DNA of 64,000 nt from DASXKD01 sp963734725 (GCA_963734725.1 CAVTIX010000020.1:372001-436000), one strand, 5' to 3'. Shown: positions 1 through 8,119, counted from the first letter of the stretch. The notes: generated by a model not told the origin, from the letters alone. Made by a program: numbers and translations.

Positions 1-634
1 CAAGCCGGCCACGCTGATATACCTCGCCGGGCAGGGGTACATCGAACTGCACGCCTTTCTCTCCAGGCTGGGCCGGATCCGCGAGCCCGACCAGCTCATC
101 TTCGACCTGGACCCACCGGACGACCACCGGTTCGATGACGTGCGCGTGTGCGCGCTGCGGCTGCGTGACCTGCTCTCCGACGAGCTGGGCCTGCCTGCGT
201 TCGTGAAAACCACCGGCGGCAACGGGCTGCACGTGCACGTGCCACTGGCGGAGAACGAGCAGTTCGACGCCGGACGCGAGTTCGCCCGCCAGGTCACCGG
301 GTTGCTCGCGGCCAGGAACCCGGACCTCGTCACCACCGAGCAGCGCAAGAGAAGGCGCGGCCCGCGCATCTACGCGGACAGCACGCGCAACGCCTACGCC
401 CAGCTCGCCATCGCGCCCTACTCGGTACGCGCCCGTCCCGGCGCCCCGGTGGCCACCCCGTTGTCCTGGGACGAGGTGGAGGACAAGAGCCTGAGCCCCG
501 ACCAATTCACGCTTCGCACGCTGCCGGACCGGATTCGGGAGAGCCGCCCGGCGGCCAGCCCGTGGGCAGGGATAGCCCGGCGGCGGACCGGCCTGGCCCG
601 GGCGCGCGCGGCGCTGCGGCGGCTCGCGGAATAA
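1..634 (+). CDS. LigD-type DNA polymerase/primase domain protein, 5' truncated by the window (copy 1)
   Basis: The reading frame is open from base 2, so the gene begins before the window; about 210 residues are present. It belongs to the archaeo-eukaryotic primase-like polymerase domain of LigD, which fills gaps during Ku/LigD end joining. The metal-binding FDLDPP motif and the RIYAD/RN block are present, followed by APYSVRARPGAPVATPLSWDEV. It aligns without any gap to the next gene (constant offset of 1067 bases to the shared stop). The conserved TTGGKGLH lysine is asparagine here (TTGGNGLH) and the KDKRG segment has become RRRG, so this copy may be diverging or less active. No ligase or nuclease domain and no Ku gene are visible. 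Confidence 0.8.
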   Translation, partial: KPATLIYLAGQGYIELHAFLSRLGRIREPDQLIFDLDPPDDHRFDDVRVCALRLRDLLSDELGLPAFVKTTGGNGLHVHVPLAENEQFDAGREFARQVTGLLAARNPDLVTTEQRKRRRGPRIYADSTRNAYAQLAIAPYSVRARPGAPVATPLSWDEVEDKSLSPDQFTLRTLPDRIRESRPAASPWAGIARRRTGLARARAALRRLAE

Positions 635-774
635 CCGGAACGGACCCGGACCGGCAGCGCAGGCGCAAATTCGACGGGCAGCGGGCCGGCGGGGAGGATA
701 TCCAATGCGAGAACAGTCAGGAGTTCGTCACCGGCGGCTTCACCGAGCCACAGCGCACCGGAGGTAGCACGGCC

Positions 775-1701
775 ATGACCGGCACAAAGCTGAAGGCAGG
801 CCGGAAGACCATCGAGCTGTCCAACGCCGGCAAAGTGCTGTTCCCCGGCGACGGGATCACCAAGGGCGACCTGGCCGGCTACTACCGCGGCGTGGCCGGC
901 CTGATGCTGCCGCTGCTGCGGGACCGGCCGGTGTCCATGACCCGCTTCCCCGATGGAATCACCAGGCAAGCGATCGTGCAGAAGAACGTGCCGGCCTACT
1001 TCCCGGACTGGATCACCCGGGCCCGGGTCCGCAAGGAGGGCGGCTCGCTACAGCAGGTCATCATCGACAAGCCCGCCACGCTGGTGTACCTCGCCGGTCA
1101 GGCGTGCATCGAACTGCACGCCTTTCTCTCCAGGCTGGACCGGATCCGCGAGCCCGACCAGCTCATCTTCGACCTGGACCCACCGGACGACCACCGGTTC
1201 GATGACGTGCGCGTGTGCGCGCTGCGGCTGCGTGACCTGCTGTCGGTCGAGCTGGGCCTGCCTGCGTTCGTGAAGACCACCGGCGGCAAGGGACTGCACG
1301 TGCACGTGCCGCTGAACCCTGCGGAGGACTTTGACGCCGTCCGCGAGTTCGCCCGCCAGGTCGCCGAGGTGCTGGCCACCAGGAGCCCGGGCCTGGTCAC
1401 CACCGAGCAGCGCAAGGACAAACGCGGCCAGCGGATCTACGCGGACATCATGCGCAACGCCTACGCCCAGCTCGCCGTCGCGCCCTACTCGGTACGCGCC
1501 CGTCCCGGCGCCCCGGTGGCCACCCCCTTGTCCTGGGACGAGGTGGAAGACAAGGGCCTGAGTCCCGGGCAGTTCACGCTGCGCACGCTGCCGGACCGGA
1601 CCCGCGGGCACGGCCCGGCGGCCGGCCCGTGGGCAGGAATGGCCCGGCGGCGGACCGGCCTGGCCCGGGCGCGCGCGTCGCTCCGGCGGCTCGCGGTCTG
1701 A
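775..1701 (+). CDS. LigD-type DNA polymerase/primase domain protein (copy 2)
   Basis: A 308-residue stand-alone LigD polymerase domain. ATG 775 is chosen because GGAGG lies at 760-764, ten bases upstream, and the protein then begins just before the typical LSNAGKVLFPGDGITKGDL segment. Visible landmarks are the N-terminal DYY-like segment, LIFDLDPPDD with the two metal-binding aspartates, TTGGKGLHVHVPL, and RIYADIMRNAYAQLAVAPYS. Such proteins extend primers with NTPs or dNTPs in non-homologous end joining, usually with Ku and a ligase encoded elsewhere. The gene follows copy 1 by 140 bases in the same direction and clearly arose with it by duplication. A longer in-frame start at 562 would overlap copy 1 and lacks a ribosome site. 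Confidence 0.87.
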   Translation: MTGTKLKAGRKTIELSNAGKVLFPGDGITKGDLAGYYRGVAGLMLPLLRDRPVSMTRFPDGITRQAIVQKNVPAYFPDWITRARVRKEGGSLQQVIIDKPATLVYLAGQACIELHAFLSRLDRIREPDQLIFDLDPPDDHRFDDVRVCALRLRDLLSVELGLPAFVKTTGGKGLHVHVPLNPAEDFDAVREFARQVAEVLATRSPGLVTTEQRKDKRGQRIYADIMRNAYAQLAVAPYSVRARPGAPVATPLSWDEVEDKGLSPGQFTLRTLPDRTRGHGPAAGPWAGMARRRTGLARARASLRRLAV

Positions 1702-1714
1702 CCGATGCGGCCGG

Positions 1715-3229
1715 CTAGCCCGGCCAGTGGAGGTCGCGGGAGGCCTTCTCCCAGATCCGGCCCGCCTCCGCCTGAAACCGTTCGGCGTCGCACGCATCCT
1801 GTTCATACAGCAGGCCGTAGCTGAACGCGTTCTCCCCGGCGAGGTGCGCGGCGATACCCAGGTCCCGGGTTACCTCGCGGGCGATGACCGAGTCCTGGTG
1901 CCCACCGAGCACCGACTGGATCCGCTTCATCTGCCGGACGAACCGGCGGGCCTTCCCGCCGATCGCCGGGGTCATTGCCTCGCTGGCGTAACGGGCGCGC
2001 CGGGCCGACTTGCGCGCCTGGTGCAGCGCCTCGTTCCTGGCCGGCCCCGGCGCCGCCCGCCAGGCCCGGCGCATCCGCCGGTCCATCTGGCGCCGGGCGC
2101 GCCGGGCCGCCGCCGGGAGCACCTCTGCGGCTGGCTGGGCCGCCCGGGCGGTGAACGGCGGCGTGTCCAGCAGGGCGTCCAGGTCGTCGAGCAGCGAGAA
2201 GTAACGCTCCGAGTCGAGCGCGGCCAGCAGTTCGGTCCGTGCGGCCGCGCGCACCGACGCGAAGTGCCCCTGGATGCGCGCCTGCACCGGGCCGAGGCGC
2301 AGCTCCACGGGGGCCCGGCGCAGGCCGGCCCTCAGATGATCCGCCTGCACCTCGCCGTCGCGCGCCCCCCCGAGCACGCCGCCGAGCCAGTGGAGCTCGG
2401 CGGCCAGTCCACGGGCGACTTCGGGGGCGAGGACGTCCCGGAAAGACCGGAGCGTGCTGCGCAGCCGGCGCGCGGCGACCCGCATCTGATGGACTGCGTC
2501 GGGCTCGTCGAGGCGCACTACTGGGTCCAGCGCCGTCAGGGTTTCGGCCTGTGCCCGGAAGTAGGCCAGCACCACCTCGCCCGCGGATGAGGATGCGGTC
2601 GGGGCGGGGCGGTTCGGCGCCTTCGGCAGCCAGCCGCTCAGCGCCCGCTCCAGCTTGGCCGCCCGGCCAGCCGGGCGCAGCCCATTGCGGCGTAGCAGTT
2701 TGTCGGCCGCCCCGAGCAGCCGCCGGTCGCCGCCGGTCAGCTCCACCTCGACCTCCTGCCAGCGGGACAGTGCCGTGGTGGGGCCCAGCGTCTGCGCGGA
2801 TACGTCGTCGGCCGCGACCTCGGCGAGCGATTCGCCCGCCTGGTCGAGCAGGATCAGCCGCCGCCGGGTCGTGCTCATCCGGGCTACGGGGCGCAGCGGC
2901 GCGTCGCGGGTGTGCGCCCGCACCAGGCCAGCTAGCTCGCCGGGCACCGGGCGCGCCGCGCCGCCGAGCGGCCGCCGGATCTCACGGCGGCTGTCTGCCC
3001 CGGCTGGCAGTTTCAGGTGCCAGCCGGCGTCGCCACCGCCAGACCTTCGCCGCAGCGTAATCCCGGCACGGATCAGCCGCAGGTCATCGGTGTCGTAGTA
3101 CTCGGCTTCGAGCCGCTGTTCCTCTGGCCCGCGGACGGCTGCCACCTGCGGTAGCTGCTCCAGGCCCGGCAAGGCCGCAGGCGCGGGCGCGTCGTGCTTG
3201 GTCTCGGTTTCACGTTGGTTCACCACCAT
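1715..3229 (-). CDS. CYTH and CHAD domain protein
   Basis: 504 residues. The N-terminal part (about residues 20-210) is a CYTH triphosphate-tunnel fold; visible pieces are EAEYYDTDDLRL, ITLRRRSGG, WHLKLP and the late ELTGG strand. Residues about 220-500 form a CHAD domain, a histidine-rich helical domain that binds polyphosphate, with VHQMRVAARRLRSTLRSF and ALHQARKSARRARYASE. Family members are inorganic triphosphatases or polyphosphate-associated proteins; the exact substrate cannot be told. The gene converges on the ligD-like pair with only 13 bases between stops. A GAAT-N15-GGGTAG sigma-B-like element ends about ten bases before the ATG, which would give a nearly leaderless mRNA. Confidence 0.88.
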   Translation of the reverse strand: MVVNQRETETKHDAPAPAALPGLEQLPQVAAVRGPEEQRLEAEYYDTDDLRLIRAGITLRRRSGGGDAGWHLKLPAGADSRREIRRPLGGAARPVPGELAGLVRAHTRDAPLRPVARMSTTRRRLILLDQAGESLAEVAADDVSAQTLGPTTALSRWQEVEVELTGGDRRLLGAADKLLRRNGLRPAGRAAKLERALSGWLPKAPNRPAPTASSSAGEVVLAYFRAQAETLTALDPVVRLDEPDAVHQMRVAARRLRSTLRSFRDVLAPEVARGLAAELHWLGGVLGGARDGEVQADHLRAGLRRAPVELRLGPVQARIQGHFASVRAAARTELLAALDSERYFSLLDDLDALLDTPPFTARAAQPAAEVLPAAARRARRQMDRRMRRAWRAAPGPARNEALHQARKSARRARYASEAMTPAIGGKARRFVRQMKRIQSVLGGHQDSVIAREVTRDLGIAAHLAGENAFSYGLLYEQDACDAERFQAEAGRIWEKASRDLHWPG

Positions 3230-3238
3230 CCCCGCTCG

Positions 3239-3263
3239 CTACCCGGTTACGGCTCGCCAATTC
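3239..3263 (-). promoter_or_regulatory. possible sigma-B-like promoter of the CYTH-CHAD gene
   Basis: On the minus strand GAAT (3263-3260), 15 bases, then GGGTAG (3244-3239). This fits a relaxed GNNT-N14-16-GGGTA consensus but not the GTTT form seen elsewhere in the window. It lies about ten bases upstream of the ATG at 3229. Confidence 0.28.
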
Positions 3264-3273
3264 GCCCACTCAG

Positions 3274-3759
3274 CTACGAAGGGAACCGGGTGCGCCGGCG
3301 GACGAGCGGCAGCACGAACCACAGGCCGGCGAACAGGCAGACGGTGAAGACCGTGATGATCGTCACGATGAAGCCCGGCGCCACGTAGCTGACCACCAGC
3401 AGCACCGAGGCCGAGATGGCCAGGCCGACCGCGGCCAGGCCCAGGATCGCCAGGATGTTGGCGTCCTTGACGAGTTGCTCCTTTTGATGCTGGCGGAACA
3501 CCAGCCGGTGGTAGGCGACAGGCGCCAGCAGCAGGGCGGTGGAGATCGCAGCTAGCAGCAGGCTGACCACATACAGCCCGCGCTGAGCGTGGTCCAGGTC
3601 AACGAACTTGGTGGTGAACGGAATCGCGAGCAGGAAACCGAACAGGACCTGGACGCCCAGGCCCGCCACGCGGAGTTCTTGCAGCAGCTCGATCAGGTTA
3701 CGGTCGTCCCGTTCCGCCCCGGTCTCCCCCGGGCGGTCGGGCGCGGCCTCCCGGGTCAC
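3274..3759 (-). CDS. DUF6328 family membrane protein
   Basis: 161 residues from GTG 3759. The start is chosen because the GTG overlaps the whiB stop as GTGA, which suggests translational coupling. The N-terminal block DDRNLIELLQELRVAGLGVQ is the family signature. Four hydrophobic segments follow: a first helix after LFGFLLAIPF, a second around LYVVSLLLAAISTALLLAP, then AYHRLVFRQHQKE, then two helices near the C-terminus, ending in basic residues. It is predicted to be an inner-membrane protein with four transmembrane helices. The biochemical role is unknown. Its coupling to a WhiB regulator suggests redox- or stress-dependent expression. Confidence 0.8.
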   Translation of the reverse strand: MTREAAPDRPGETGAERDDRNLIELLQELRVAGLGVQVLFGFLLAIPFTTKFVDLDHAQRGLYVVSLLLAAISTALLLAPVAYHRLVFRQHQKEQLVKDANILAILGLAAVGLAISASVLLVVSYVAPGFIVTIITVFTVCLFAGLWFVLPLVRRRTRFPS

Positions 3760-4076
3760 CGGGACCTGGCTGTTTCCCGGGCACGCGGGCGGGTGCCGGT
3801 GTGCCGGACCTGGCGGACGCGAGCCCGGCGCTCGCGCCGGGCGAACCTGCGCCGCTCCTCCTCGGTCATTCCGCCCCATACTCCCTGGATAGAGCCGGCT
3901 TCGAGAGCATAGCGGAGGCATTCCCGCTGGATCGGGCAGCGCGCGCAGATCGCCTTCGCCTGCGCCACCTGCCGCAGCGCGGGACCCGAGTAAGAGATCG
4001 GGAAAAACAGCTCGGGGTCGGCCGAAGCGCAGGCGGCACGCGTCCACCAGCCAGCGCGGTTGTCCAAAGCAGTCAT
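3756..4076 (-). CDS. WhiB-family iron-sulfur transcriptional regulator
   Basis: 106 residues. The four cluster-binding cysteines are at positions 16, 44, 47 and 53 (C, CARC, C), followed by the GVWGG turn at 65-69 and an arginine-rich tail that would contact DNA. Wbl proteins bind a 4Fe-4S cluster sensitive to NO or oxygen and often pair with a sigma factor. Length and spacing are normal. It is the first gene of a two-gene unit with the DUF6328 protein through a GTGA overlap. The exact Wbl class cannot be assigned with confidence. Confidence 0.93.
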   Translation of the reverse strand: MTALDNRAGWWTRAACASADPELFFPISYSGPALRQVAQAKAICARCPIQRECLRYALEAGSIQGVWGGMTEEERRRFARRERRARVRQVRHTGTRPRARETARSR

Positions 4077-4268
4077 GCGGACCCAGTCTCTCGTCTTGTT
4101 GGGTTAACCCGGCAGCACCGGCCCAGCCGGGACCGGTGCAGCCAGCAGCCATCGGCTGCCCGCATTGACGCGGGATAATCCTCCGCGGTTCAACATTCCG
4201 GGCAATCTGCAGGGCAGCGGCCCGGCGCCGGGCCGCGAGTCTCGCGAGTTACGGCAGCGCTGGCCGGC

Positions 4269-4508
4269 CTACCCGGCCAACGCGGGGCCGCCGCGGCTGG
4301 CCGACCCGAAGTCGCCGGTACCGTCCGTAGCGCCGTCACCCGGGCGCTGCGGATAGACCTTCCGGCCCTCGGCGGGGACGTTCTCCGGATGGCCCTGCCC
4401 CGTAGACAGTTGCTTGATCCTCACGTAGCGCTTGATGTCGTTCCACTGGCTGGCGAGCAGAAGTGTCACTCCCGCGGAAACCAGGATGGGCAAGGCCTTG
4501 CGAATCAT
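4269..4508 (-). CDS. small single-helix membrane protein, DUF6893-like
   Basis: 79 residues from ATG 4508, which has a purine-rich GAGAGGGGG ribosome site just upstream. One transmembrane helix (about residues 4-20) is followed by WNDIKRYVRIKQL, resembling the short actinobacterial DUF6893 proteins, and then a glycine- and proline-rich hydrophilic tail. The function is unknown. It is divergent from the CDF transporter gene. A GTTT-N14-GGGAAG element lies 42-65 bases upstream. Confidence 0.6.
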   Translation of the reverse strand: MIRKALPILVSAGVTLLLASQWNDIKRYVRIKQLSTGQGHPENVPAEGRKVYPQRPGDGATDGTGDFGSASRGGPALAG

Positions 4509-4549
4509 GGCCGCCCCCTCTCGCAAGTTCGGCGTCTGACCTGCCAACG

Positions 4550-4573
4550 CTTCCCTTCCTGCGGCCGCCAAAC
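4550..4573 (-). promoter_or_regulatory. possible sigma-B-like promoter, GGGAAG form
   Basis: Minus strand: GTTT (4573-4570), 14 bases, GGGAAG (4555-4550), upstream of the small membrane protein starting at 4508. The -10 departs from GGGTA at one base. Confidence 0.35.
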
Positions 4574-4608
4574 GCATCCGGTCCGACTTCCCGCGCGGGA
4601 ACGGCGAT

Positions 4609-4632
4609 GTTTGCGCGGCGCCGCGCGGGCAG
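4609..4632 (+). promoter_or_regulatory. possible sigma-B-like promoter of the CDF transporter
   Basis: GTTT (4609-4612), 14 bases, GGGCAG (4627-4632), about 50 bases before ATG 4684. The same layout recurs before other stress genes in the window. Confidence 0.45.
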
Positions 4633-4683
4633 GAATCCCCGGATACCTGGACGGTCACGACCCAGAGGAGGCTGGTGCGGGAC

Positions 4684-5640
4684 ATGGCGGAACAGTCGGC
4701 CACGGGCCGCACCGTGCTCATCGCCGGCGCCGCGAACATCTTCGTCTGCGCCATCAAGCTCATCGCCGGGATCCTGGTCGGCTCCAGCGCCATGCTCGCC
4801 GAGGCCGCTCACTCCGCCGCGGACACGCTCAACCAGGTGTTCCTGCTGGCGTCGCTGCGCCGGGGGGCGCGGCCCGCCGACGCCAAGCACCCGTTCGGGT
4901 ACGGCCAAGAGCGGTACTTCTGGTCGCTGCTGGCCGCGTTCGGGATTTTCATCGCCGGCGCAGGGTTCTCCATCTTCGAGGGGCTGCTGGCGCTGGGTCA
5001 GCACAGCAACGAGAGCCCGCTCCTGGCTTACCTGGTATTGGCGGCGGCCGCCCTGGCCGAGGGGACCTCCCTGGTCCGGGTGCTGGTGCAGTACCGGGCC
5101 GAAGCCCGCCGCAGCCATACCGAGATGCTCGACCAGATGCGCAGCAGCCCTGACACCACGGTCAGGACCGCGCTGTTCGAGGACTCCGCCGCCATGGTCG
5201 GCCTGGTGCTCGCCGCGCTCGGGCTGGTGCTGCGCCAGGTGACCGGCTCACCGGTCTGGGACGGCGCGGCCTCCATCGCCATCGGCGTCCTGCTCATCGT
5301 GGTGGCGGTCCGGCTCGGCATGGACAACCGCGAATACCTCATCGGCCGGTCGGCCGACCCCAGGGTGCTGGAGCAGATCCGGGCTGAGATCGAGCAAACA
5401 CAAGGCGTGGACAGGCTCCTCGACCTGATGACCATGTACCTGGGGCCGGACCGTCTCATCGTGGCGGCGCGGGTCGACTTCGGCGGCGATATCAGCGCGG
5501 ACCGGGCCGAGACGATCGCCGATGAGATCGACAAGCGGCTCGCCGACCGGCTCCCCCAGGCATCGCACGTGTTCCTGGATCCCACCCGGCGGCCGTCAGC
5601 CGCCCATCAGCCGGCGAAGGCCGGGAAGTCCCGGGCCTAG
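4684..5640 (+). CDS. cation diffusion facilitator (CDF) family metal transporter
   Basis: 318 residues from ATG 4684; a GTG three codons earlier (4675) is also possible, but the AGGAGG at 4666-4671 is better spaced for the ATG. CDF proteins export divalent metals such as Zn, Fe or Mn by proton antiport. Six hydrophobic segments are seen. Helix 2 carries HSAAD (AEAAHSAADTLNQ) and helix 5 starts at EDSAAMVGL, matching the CDF metal site. A cytoplasmic ferredoxin-like C-terminal domain follows (RADPRVLEQIR onward). The substrate cannot be fixed from sequence. It ends by overlapping the convergent GH15 gene by four bases. Confidence 0.9.
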   Translation: MAEQSATGRTVLIAGAANIFVCAIKLIAGILVGSSAMLAEAAHSAADTLNQVFLLASLRRGARPADAKHPFGYGQERYFWSLLAAFGIFIAGAGFSIFEGLLALGQHSNESPLLAYLVLAAAALAEGTSLVRVLVQYRAEARRSHTEMLDQMRSSPDTTVRTALFEDSAAMVGLVLAALGLVLRQVTGSPVWDGAASIAIGVLLIVVAVRLGMDNREYLIGRSADPRVLEQIRAEIEQTQGVDRLLDLMTMYLGPDRLIVAARVDFGGDISADRAETIADEIDKRLADRLPQASHVFLDPTRRPSAAHQPAKAGKSRA

Positions 5641-7391
5641 GACCGCGCCGACATCCGCGCCGCGGTCTCCAGCAGCCCGGCGTGCACGAAGGCCTGCGGC
5701 AGGTTGCCCCGCAGTTGCCGCTGGTGCACGTCGTATTCCTCGGTGTACAGAGCGGCCGGGCCGCATGCCGCCCGGTTGCGCTCAAACCAGTGCGCTGCCT
5801 CGGCGTGCTCCCCGCATGCCTGCGCGACCTGCGCCAGCCAGAACCCGCAAAGCAGGAAGGCGCCCTCGGCCTTGCGCAGCGGCCGGGGGTCGTGCCGGAA
5901 CCGGTACACATACCCGTCCTCGGCCAGTTCCTCGCGCACCGCCCGGATGGTCGCGCGGCTGCGCGGCTCGTCGGCCGGCACCGCGCCCCGGATCACCGGC
6001 AGCAGCAGCGCGGCGTCGGCTCGCCGGTCCGCGGGCGAGCGCTGCCACCGCCCGGTCGGGTGCACGCAGTCACTGAGGCTGGCCAGGATCGTGTCGGCCA
6101 GCGCGCTCCACCGGGCCGCCTGCCGGCGCCCGTGCCCGCCCGGGGGCCCGTCCGCCGCAGCAGCCAGCGCACGCAGCCCCGCCACGCAGGCCAGGCGGGA
6201 ATGCGCCCAGTGCTCGTCGTTCAGTTCCCAGATGCCCGCGTCAGCCTCGGTCCAGCGCTTGGCGATAGCGTCGGCCGCCGTCGCCGCCGCCCGCCAGTTC
6301 TCCTCGGCCAGCACGTCCAGGCGCGCGGCGGCCGCGAACAATTGCAGCGCTTCCCCCAGCGCGTCGAGCTGGAACTGGCCGACCACCTGGTTCCCGGCCC
6401 GGGCCGCACCGCCCGGGTACCCGCGCAGCCGGAGCGCGCGCTCGTCCGGGATGGGCTCGCCGCTGACCGTGTAAGCGGGCATCAGATCCGGGCCATCGGC
6501 GAGGACACGCTCGGTGAGGAACCGGACGGTTCCGTCGAGCAGGGGATGCGGGCCGTGAGCGGCGACCGCCAGGCCCGCGTAACACTGGTCCCGGATCCAC
6601 GCGTACCTGTAGTCGTAGTTCCGCCCGCCTTCCAGGCGCTCCGGTAGTGACGTGGTCGCGGCGGCGACCATCGCGCCGCTGCGCGCGGTCAGCCCGGCCA
6701 GGACCGCGTAGGCATGACGGGCGTCCCGGGCCGCGATCAGGTCGTCGCAGCCGGGCACGACCGAAGACCAGGACTCCTCGGTCGCCGCCCAGGCGCGGGC
6801 CGGATCCGGCGCCGTGCCGTCCAGCGGCCGGTCGGAAAGCTCCAGGACCAGGTCGTGGTGGCCTCCGGCGGGCAGCGACACGGTCAGCGCGAGCCCGTCA
6901 GCCGTGCGCCGGGCCCGGGCGGCGCCCGACCAACGGAACCTGATCGCGCCGCTGCGGCCGGTCCACCGCCCGTCGCCGTGGGACAGCCCGGTCATCTTGC
7001 TGCGCCCGAATCCGGCGCGGACGTCCAGCAGCACGTCCATCCGCGCCGGGCCGTCGACCGCTTCGATCCGCCGCAGGATGACGGCCCGGCGCGGGTCGGC
7101 CGGACGGGCGAGCGCCTCGCGGCACTCGGTGTGCGCGGAATTGCCGGTCCACCGGCTCCGCCAGATGAGGCTGCCGGTCTCGTAGTACCCGCCCCAGACG
7201 TTCCACGGATCCGCCGGGGTGACGGCGTACCTGCCTTTTCCGCCGAGCAGCCCGCTGAATACGGCGGGGCTGTCCCACCGTGGCGCGCACAGCCAGTCGA
7301 TCGTGCCGTCCGGGCCGATCAGGGCGCCACGCTGACCATCCGCGACCAAGGCATACTCACGCAGCACGTGCGGCAGGAAAGATCTCGTCAC
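5637..7391 (-). CDS. GH15 family glycoside hydrolase (glucoamylase or trehalase type)
   Basis: 584 residues. The N-terminal REYALVADGQRGALIGPDG and DWLCAPRWDSPAVF are typical of the bacterial GH15 branch, then a beta-sandwich and an (alpha/alpha)6 barrel. The barrel signature GGRNYDYRYAWIRD is present. The two expected catalytic glutamates are at about E389 (GIWELND) and E509 (RKAEGAFLLCGFW). The C-terminal LPQAFVHAGLLETA also matches. Actinobacterial relatives hydrolyse trehalose or alpha-glucans; here the trehalose pathway lies 3 kb away, so trehalase or alpha-glucan breakdown fits, but the substrate is not proved. It is divergent from the universal stress gene across a hairpin at 7422-7452. 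Confidence 0.9.
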   Translation of the reverse strand: MTRSFLPHVLREYALVADGQRGALIGPDGTIDWLCAPRWDSPAVFSGLLGGKGRYAVTPADPWNVWGGYYETGSLIWRSRWTGNSAHTECREALARPADPRRAVILRRIEAVDGPARMDVLLDVRAGFGRSKMTGLSHGDGRWTGRSGAIRFRWSGAARARRTADGLALTVSLPAGGHHDLVLELSDRPLDGTAPDPARAWAATEESWSSVVPGCDDLIAARDARHAYAVLAGLTARSGAMVAAATTSLPERLEGGRNYDYRYAWIRDQCYAGLAVAAHGPHPLLDGTVRFLTERVLADGPDLMPAYTVSGEPIPDERALRLRGYPGGAARAGNQVVGQFQLDALGEALQLFAAAARLDVLAEENWRAAATAADAIAKRWTEADAGIWELNDEHWAHSRLACVAGLRALAAAADGPPGGHGRRQAARWSALADTILASLSDCVHPTGRWQRSPADRRADAALLLPVIRGAVPADEPRSRATIRAVREELAEDGYVYRFRHDPRPLRKAEGAFLLCGFWLAQVAQACGEHAEAAHWFERNRAACGPAALYTEEYDVHQRQLRGNLPQAFVHAGLLETAARMSARS

Positions 7392-7401
7392 CCCGGTGCT
7401 C

Positions 7402-7425
7402 TGTCCCGAGGATCGTCACCGAAAC
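7402..7425 (-). promoter_or_regulatory. weak sigma-B-like element before the GH15 gene
   Basis: Minus strand GTTT (7425-7422), 14 bases, GGGACA (7407-7402). The -10 is a poor match. The GTTT lies in the left arm of the 7422-7452 inverted repeat. Confidence 0.2.
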
Positions 7426-7452
7426 ACGGTTTCAGGCCGGCGCACCGTGTTT
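7422..7452. repeat. 9-bp inverted repeat in a divergent intergenic region
   Basis: Perfect 9-base arms AAACACGGT (7422-7430) and ACCGTGTTT (7444-7452) with a 13-base spacer, between divergent GH15 and universal stress genes. It could be an operator for a dimeric regulator or a hairpin. Each arm also supplies the GTTT of a sigma-B-like element facing outward. Confidence 0.5.
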
Positions 7453-7473
7453 GGCCTCGCCTGTCCCGGGCAG
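7449..7473 (+). promoter_or_regulatory. possible sigma-B-like promoter of the universal stress operon
   Basis: GTTT (7449-7452), 15 bases, GGGCAG (7468-7473), about 40 bases before GTG 7511. Confidence 0.4.
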
Positions 7474-7510
7474 TCGGACCGGTACGCCTCGCAGGAGGAG
7501 GAGGCCTGGC

Positions 7511-7657
7511 GTGACGGACGTGCGGACGGGGGCGGTGACCACAGGGGTTCCCGCGCGCCTGGACCGGCTGCCCTGGGTCAAGACCAACCCCCGGTACTAC
7601 TGCGGCGTGCTGTTCTCCGCCCTGGCGGGCACGCCGCGCTGGCGGGAGGACCCATGA
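7511..7657 (+). CDS. 48-residue ORF, possible MFS transporter remnant coupled to usp
   Basis: GTG 7511 follows an AGGAGGAGG-like site (about 7493-7503). The stop overlaps the start of the universal stress gene as ATGA, so translation may be coupled. Residues 14-21 (PARLDRLPW) match the cytoplasmic N-terminus common to actinobacterial major-facilitator transporters, but the protein ends after 48 residues without any transmembrane helix. It may be the decayed 5' end of a transporter gene, or a short leader peptide now serving usp. Whether the protein has a function is unknown. Confidence 0.4.
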   Translation: MTDVRTGAVTTGVPARLDRLPWVKTNPRYYCGVLFSALAGTPRWREDP

Positions 7658-8100
7658 CGACCGAACCAGAAAGGCCGCCCGTTGTGGTGGGCGTCGAAGG
7701 CGCCGGCATGTCACGGGCCACCATCCAGGCGGCTGCACAGGAGGCCCGCTGCCGGGACGCGCCGCTCATCGCGGTGATGGCCTACAGCACCGAGCGCCCG
7801 CTCGGCAGGCCGGCCGCGCGCCCGGTGGACACCTTGCCCGTGGCAAGTGACGAGCGCCTGGCCGCGGAGACGGCGCTGCGCGACACAGTCGCCGCCGCGC
7901 TCGGTGACGAGGCCGACCGGGTCGAGCTGCGCGCCGCCCTCGGTCTGGCCGGGCGGAACCTGGTGGATACCGCGCGCAGGGTCAACGCCCAGCTCATCGT
8001 GCTGGCGGGCCGGGGCAGCACCTCCATGCTGCTGGGCACGGTGAGCCAGTACGTGCTGCGCCGGGCGCCCTGCTCGGTGCTCGTGGTCCCGGAGGGCTAG
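7654..8100 (+). CDS. universal stress protein (UspA family)
   Basis: 148 residues, one UspA domain. ATG 7654 has GGGAGGA at 7644-7650. The N-terminal VVVGVEGAGMS replaces the usual VGVDGS strand, and the C-terminal nucleotide loop reads VLAGRGSTSMLLGTVSQYVLRRAPCSVLVVP, close to the GxxG-S/T-N motif of ATP-binding members, with the first glycines in AGRG. Such proteins accumulate in growth arrest or stress. It is shorter than the common two-domain actinobacterial Usp proteins. The upstream ORF overlaps it by four bases. Confidence 0.9.
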   Translation: MTTEPERPPVVVGVEGAGMSRATIQAAAQEARCRDAPLIAVMAYSTERPLGRPAARPVDTLPVASDERLAAETALRDTVAAALGDEADRVELRAALGLAGRNLVDTARRVNAQLIVLAGRGSTSMLLGTVSQYVLRRAPCSVLVVPEG

Positions 8101-8119
8101 AAACGGCAGGCGCCCGAGG

